Source of the DNA: Bacillus sp. (in: firmicutes)
Lineage (GTDB): Bacteria; Bacillota; Bacilli; Bacillales; Salisediminibacteriaceae
Length of the DNA stretch: 64,000 nucleotides
Assembly (NCBI GenBank): GCA_021208645.1
Contig: JAJOJL010000060.1
Coordinates: 1-64,000 of the forward strand
Reading direction: 5' to 3'
In this document: piece by piece, positions 63,020 through 64,000 of the stretch
Layout of the letters: each line of letters opens with the position of its first letter
Numbering within the stretch: the first letter of the stretch is position 1
Notes under the pieces: model-generated
What the model was told of the DNA's origin: nothing
What the model saw: the letters and a program-made list of their open reading frames with translations, nothing else
Database searches by the model: none
Made by a program: the position numbers and the translations under genes

Positions 63020-64000
63020 ATGAGACTTCTTACGGAAGAAAAGGTTTCTCACTACATGTCACTTTTGAATCAGTCACAACGGGATTTTTTGCAGGAATAC
63101 ATAAAACAAAGCAAAAAAAGTAAATGGCTCCAGGTCTTGGCAGAGAAAAAAGGAATTTCCATAGAAGGGGAACTGGACTTTAAAAATCTAGAGGCAAAAA
63201 TAGCTGACTGGGTGCTGGTGGACGTTCGTGACGGTGGATTGGGAAAGCGTCCCTATCGCTGTGCTTGCGGTCAAAAATTACGGTTTCAGTATATTGTTTT
63301 TCACAGGGGAAAAAATGAGCGCCTCGAGCTTGGCAGTACTTGCTTTGAAAATTACACGGAACTATCTCCAGAAATCGTCAAAGACATATACGCCGGTTTT
63401 CATTCTATTGATCTTGAGCGGGATGAGATCCTACTTAAGTTTAAGAACGGGGTGCGAAGCGATTTTGCCATTTACGGGGAGATGGAAATCCCTGAACTAC
63501 TTCAACAGCAAGTAAAGCTTGGCCTACCGTTATCTGATCGACAGACGGAACAGCTCCATAAGCTGTGGGAACGTTTTCTGCAAGAAAAACGAAACTTGGC
63601 AGAGTCCCAAAGGAAGAAGGCTATTTACCAAGGATTGCCCCCTGTGCAACGGGAAATTGTCAATGGCCTCCCTGACAAGGAGAAGGATGAAATACTTAGA
63701 AAAATGCTCGAGGGTAATCCCAACGATCGCTTCAATTACGAACCTTTCACGATTCCGGAAAAAATTAGCAACCATCTTAAAGCAGGCCTCCCCCTACTAG
63801 ACAGGCAGCGGGAACAACTGGACAAGCTAAGACGGGAATACTCAGAAAGAAAGGAGCGAGAGCTAGAGGAGAGAAGAAGAGAACGGGAGTACCGACGGCA
63901 ACAAATGATTGCAAAAGAGCGGAAAGAAGTTTTTCGTACATTGACAGGGGAACAAAAAAGTTTTATTACAATGCTGGACGAGTCAGAGCAGGGAGAGGTG
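63020..64000 (+). CDS. DUF3895-like protein, 3'-truncated by window edge
   Basis: Missed by the ORF track because no stop lies in the window. ATG 63020 after AGTAGGTGTTGGT gives MRLLTEEKVSHYMSLLNQ; 327 codons are visible. The N-terminal ~130 residues have RPYRCACGQKLRFQYIVFHR, ...ERLELGSTCFENYTELSPEI: the pattern of Bacillus DUF3895 proteins, with Cys pairs CACG...C suggesting metal binding. Then helical, Glu/Arg-rich sequence with two QxxGLPL(S/L)DRQ repeats (residues ~160 and ~260), ending in a charged coiled coil. Function unknown. Confidence 0.65.
   Translation, partial: MRLLTEEKVSHYMSLLNQSQRDFLQEYIKQSKKSKWLQVLAEKKGISIEGELDFKNLEAKIADWVLVDVRDGGLGKRPYRCACGQKLRFQYIVFHRGKNERLELGSTCFENYTELSPEIVKDIYAGFHSIDLERDEILLKFKNGVRSDFAIYGEMEIPELLQQQVKLGLPLSDRQTEQLHKLWERFLQEKRNLAESQRKKAIYQGLPPVQREIVNGLPDKEKDEILRKMLEGNPNDRFNYEPFTIPEKISNHLKAGLPLLDRQREQLDKLRREYSERKERELEERRREREYRRQQMIAKERKEVFRTLTGEQKSFITMLDESEQGEV

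Noticed and set aside
1-64000. tRNA, rRNA, prophage or intact IS element
   Set aside because: No tRNA-like cloverleaf, rRNA motif, integrase or DDE transposase with terminal repeats was noticed; only the two RAYT genes and a doubtful IS scrap at 19040-19208.

Overview
The window looks like a chromosomal segment of a low-GC, Gram-positive, spore-forming Bacillaceae bacterium. Evidence: GGAGG-type ribosome binding sites, a ComK-family regulator, a sporulenol-synthase-type squalene-hopene cyclase, a CccB-like c551 lipoprotein, YaaW/YdaT/YdjI-like proteins and two subtilisin-family exoproteases. Two sodium-coupled symporters and acidic exoproteins would fit a haloalkaliphile, but that is inference. 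I see no rRNA, tRNA, CRISPR array, prophage or intact insertion sequence.

Layout. 0-4.3 kb: an unknown partial gene, a small antitoxin-like ORF, an XRE regulator and a minus-strand cassette yaaW / GTPase-DUF697 / GTPase. 4.5-11.7 kb: a GAF-GGDEF protein, a zinc-ribbon membrane protein, the first REP-associated tyrosine transposase (RAYT1), a wrecked MFS transporter and an ABC1/UbiB kinase. 11.7-33.6 kb: GltS-type symporter, a YdaT-like gene, a Vpr-like protease, an exported membrane-anchored protein, NSS symporter, truA, GDSL esterase, sqhC, cytochrome c551, a B12-binding protein, a GGDEF-EAL protein and a YdjI-like SPFH/zinc-ribbon cluster. 34-43 kb: one very large subtilisin-family exoprotein of about 3050 residues with a five-fold internal super-repeat. 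43.9-50 kb: RAYT2, a DUF6933/pRiA4b-ORF3-type protein, a beheaded ADP-ribosylglycohydrolase, aldehyde:ferredoxin oxidoreductase with a MoaD/ThiS partner, and thiM. 50-64 kb: an LRR-CotH exoprotein, comK, a three-gene ABC export operon, a Nudix hydrolase, an ECF sigma / PadR / HAAS-FtsW operon, and a zinc-ribbon-like gene running off the end.

The outstanding feature is a dense, structured interspersed-repeat system. About 36 copies of a short palindromic element (called PAL-A here: a GGTGCCTGTCACCACCCGG hairpin with a conserved TTTGTCGAA foot) occupy most intergenic gaps. Nearly all lie in one orientation whatever the direction of neighbouring genes. A second palindrome (PAL-B, GAAGC...GCTTC) often sits a few bases downstream of the PAL-A foot, only in the first 22 kb; it appears to be the collapsed form of a ~195-bp MITE-like element present twice in full. 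Two RAYT genes lie in the window, each touching these repeats. The arrangement looks like a Gram-positive REP/REPIN-RAYT system. PAL-A or PAL-B copies abut stop codons, resemble terminators, and apparently supply the ribosome-binding region of two genes (truA and the MoaD-like gene).

Caveat: about 16 genes are interrupted by 1-nt frameshifts, most often one extra base in an A/T/G run of 6-8. This may be sequencing or assembly error or real decay. I give these genes as single interrupted loci with type pseudogene, but many may be intact in the organism. All names come from reading translations by eye; no database search was run.
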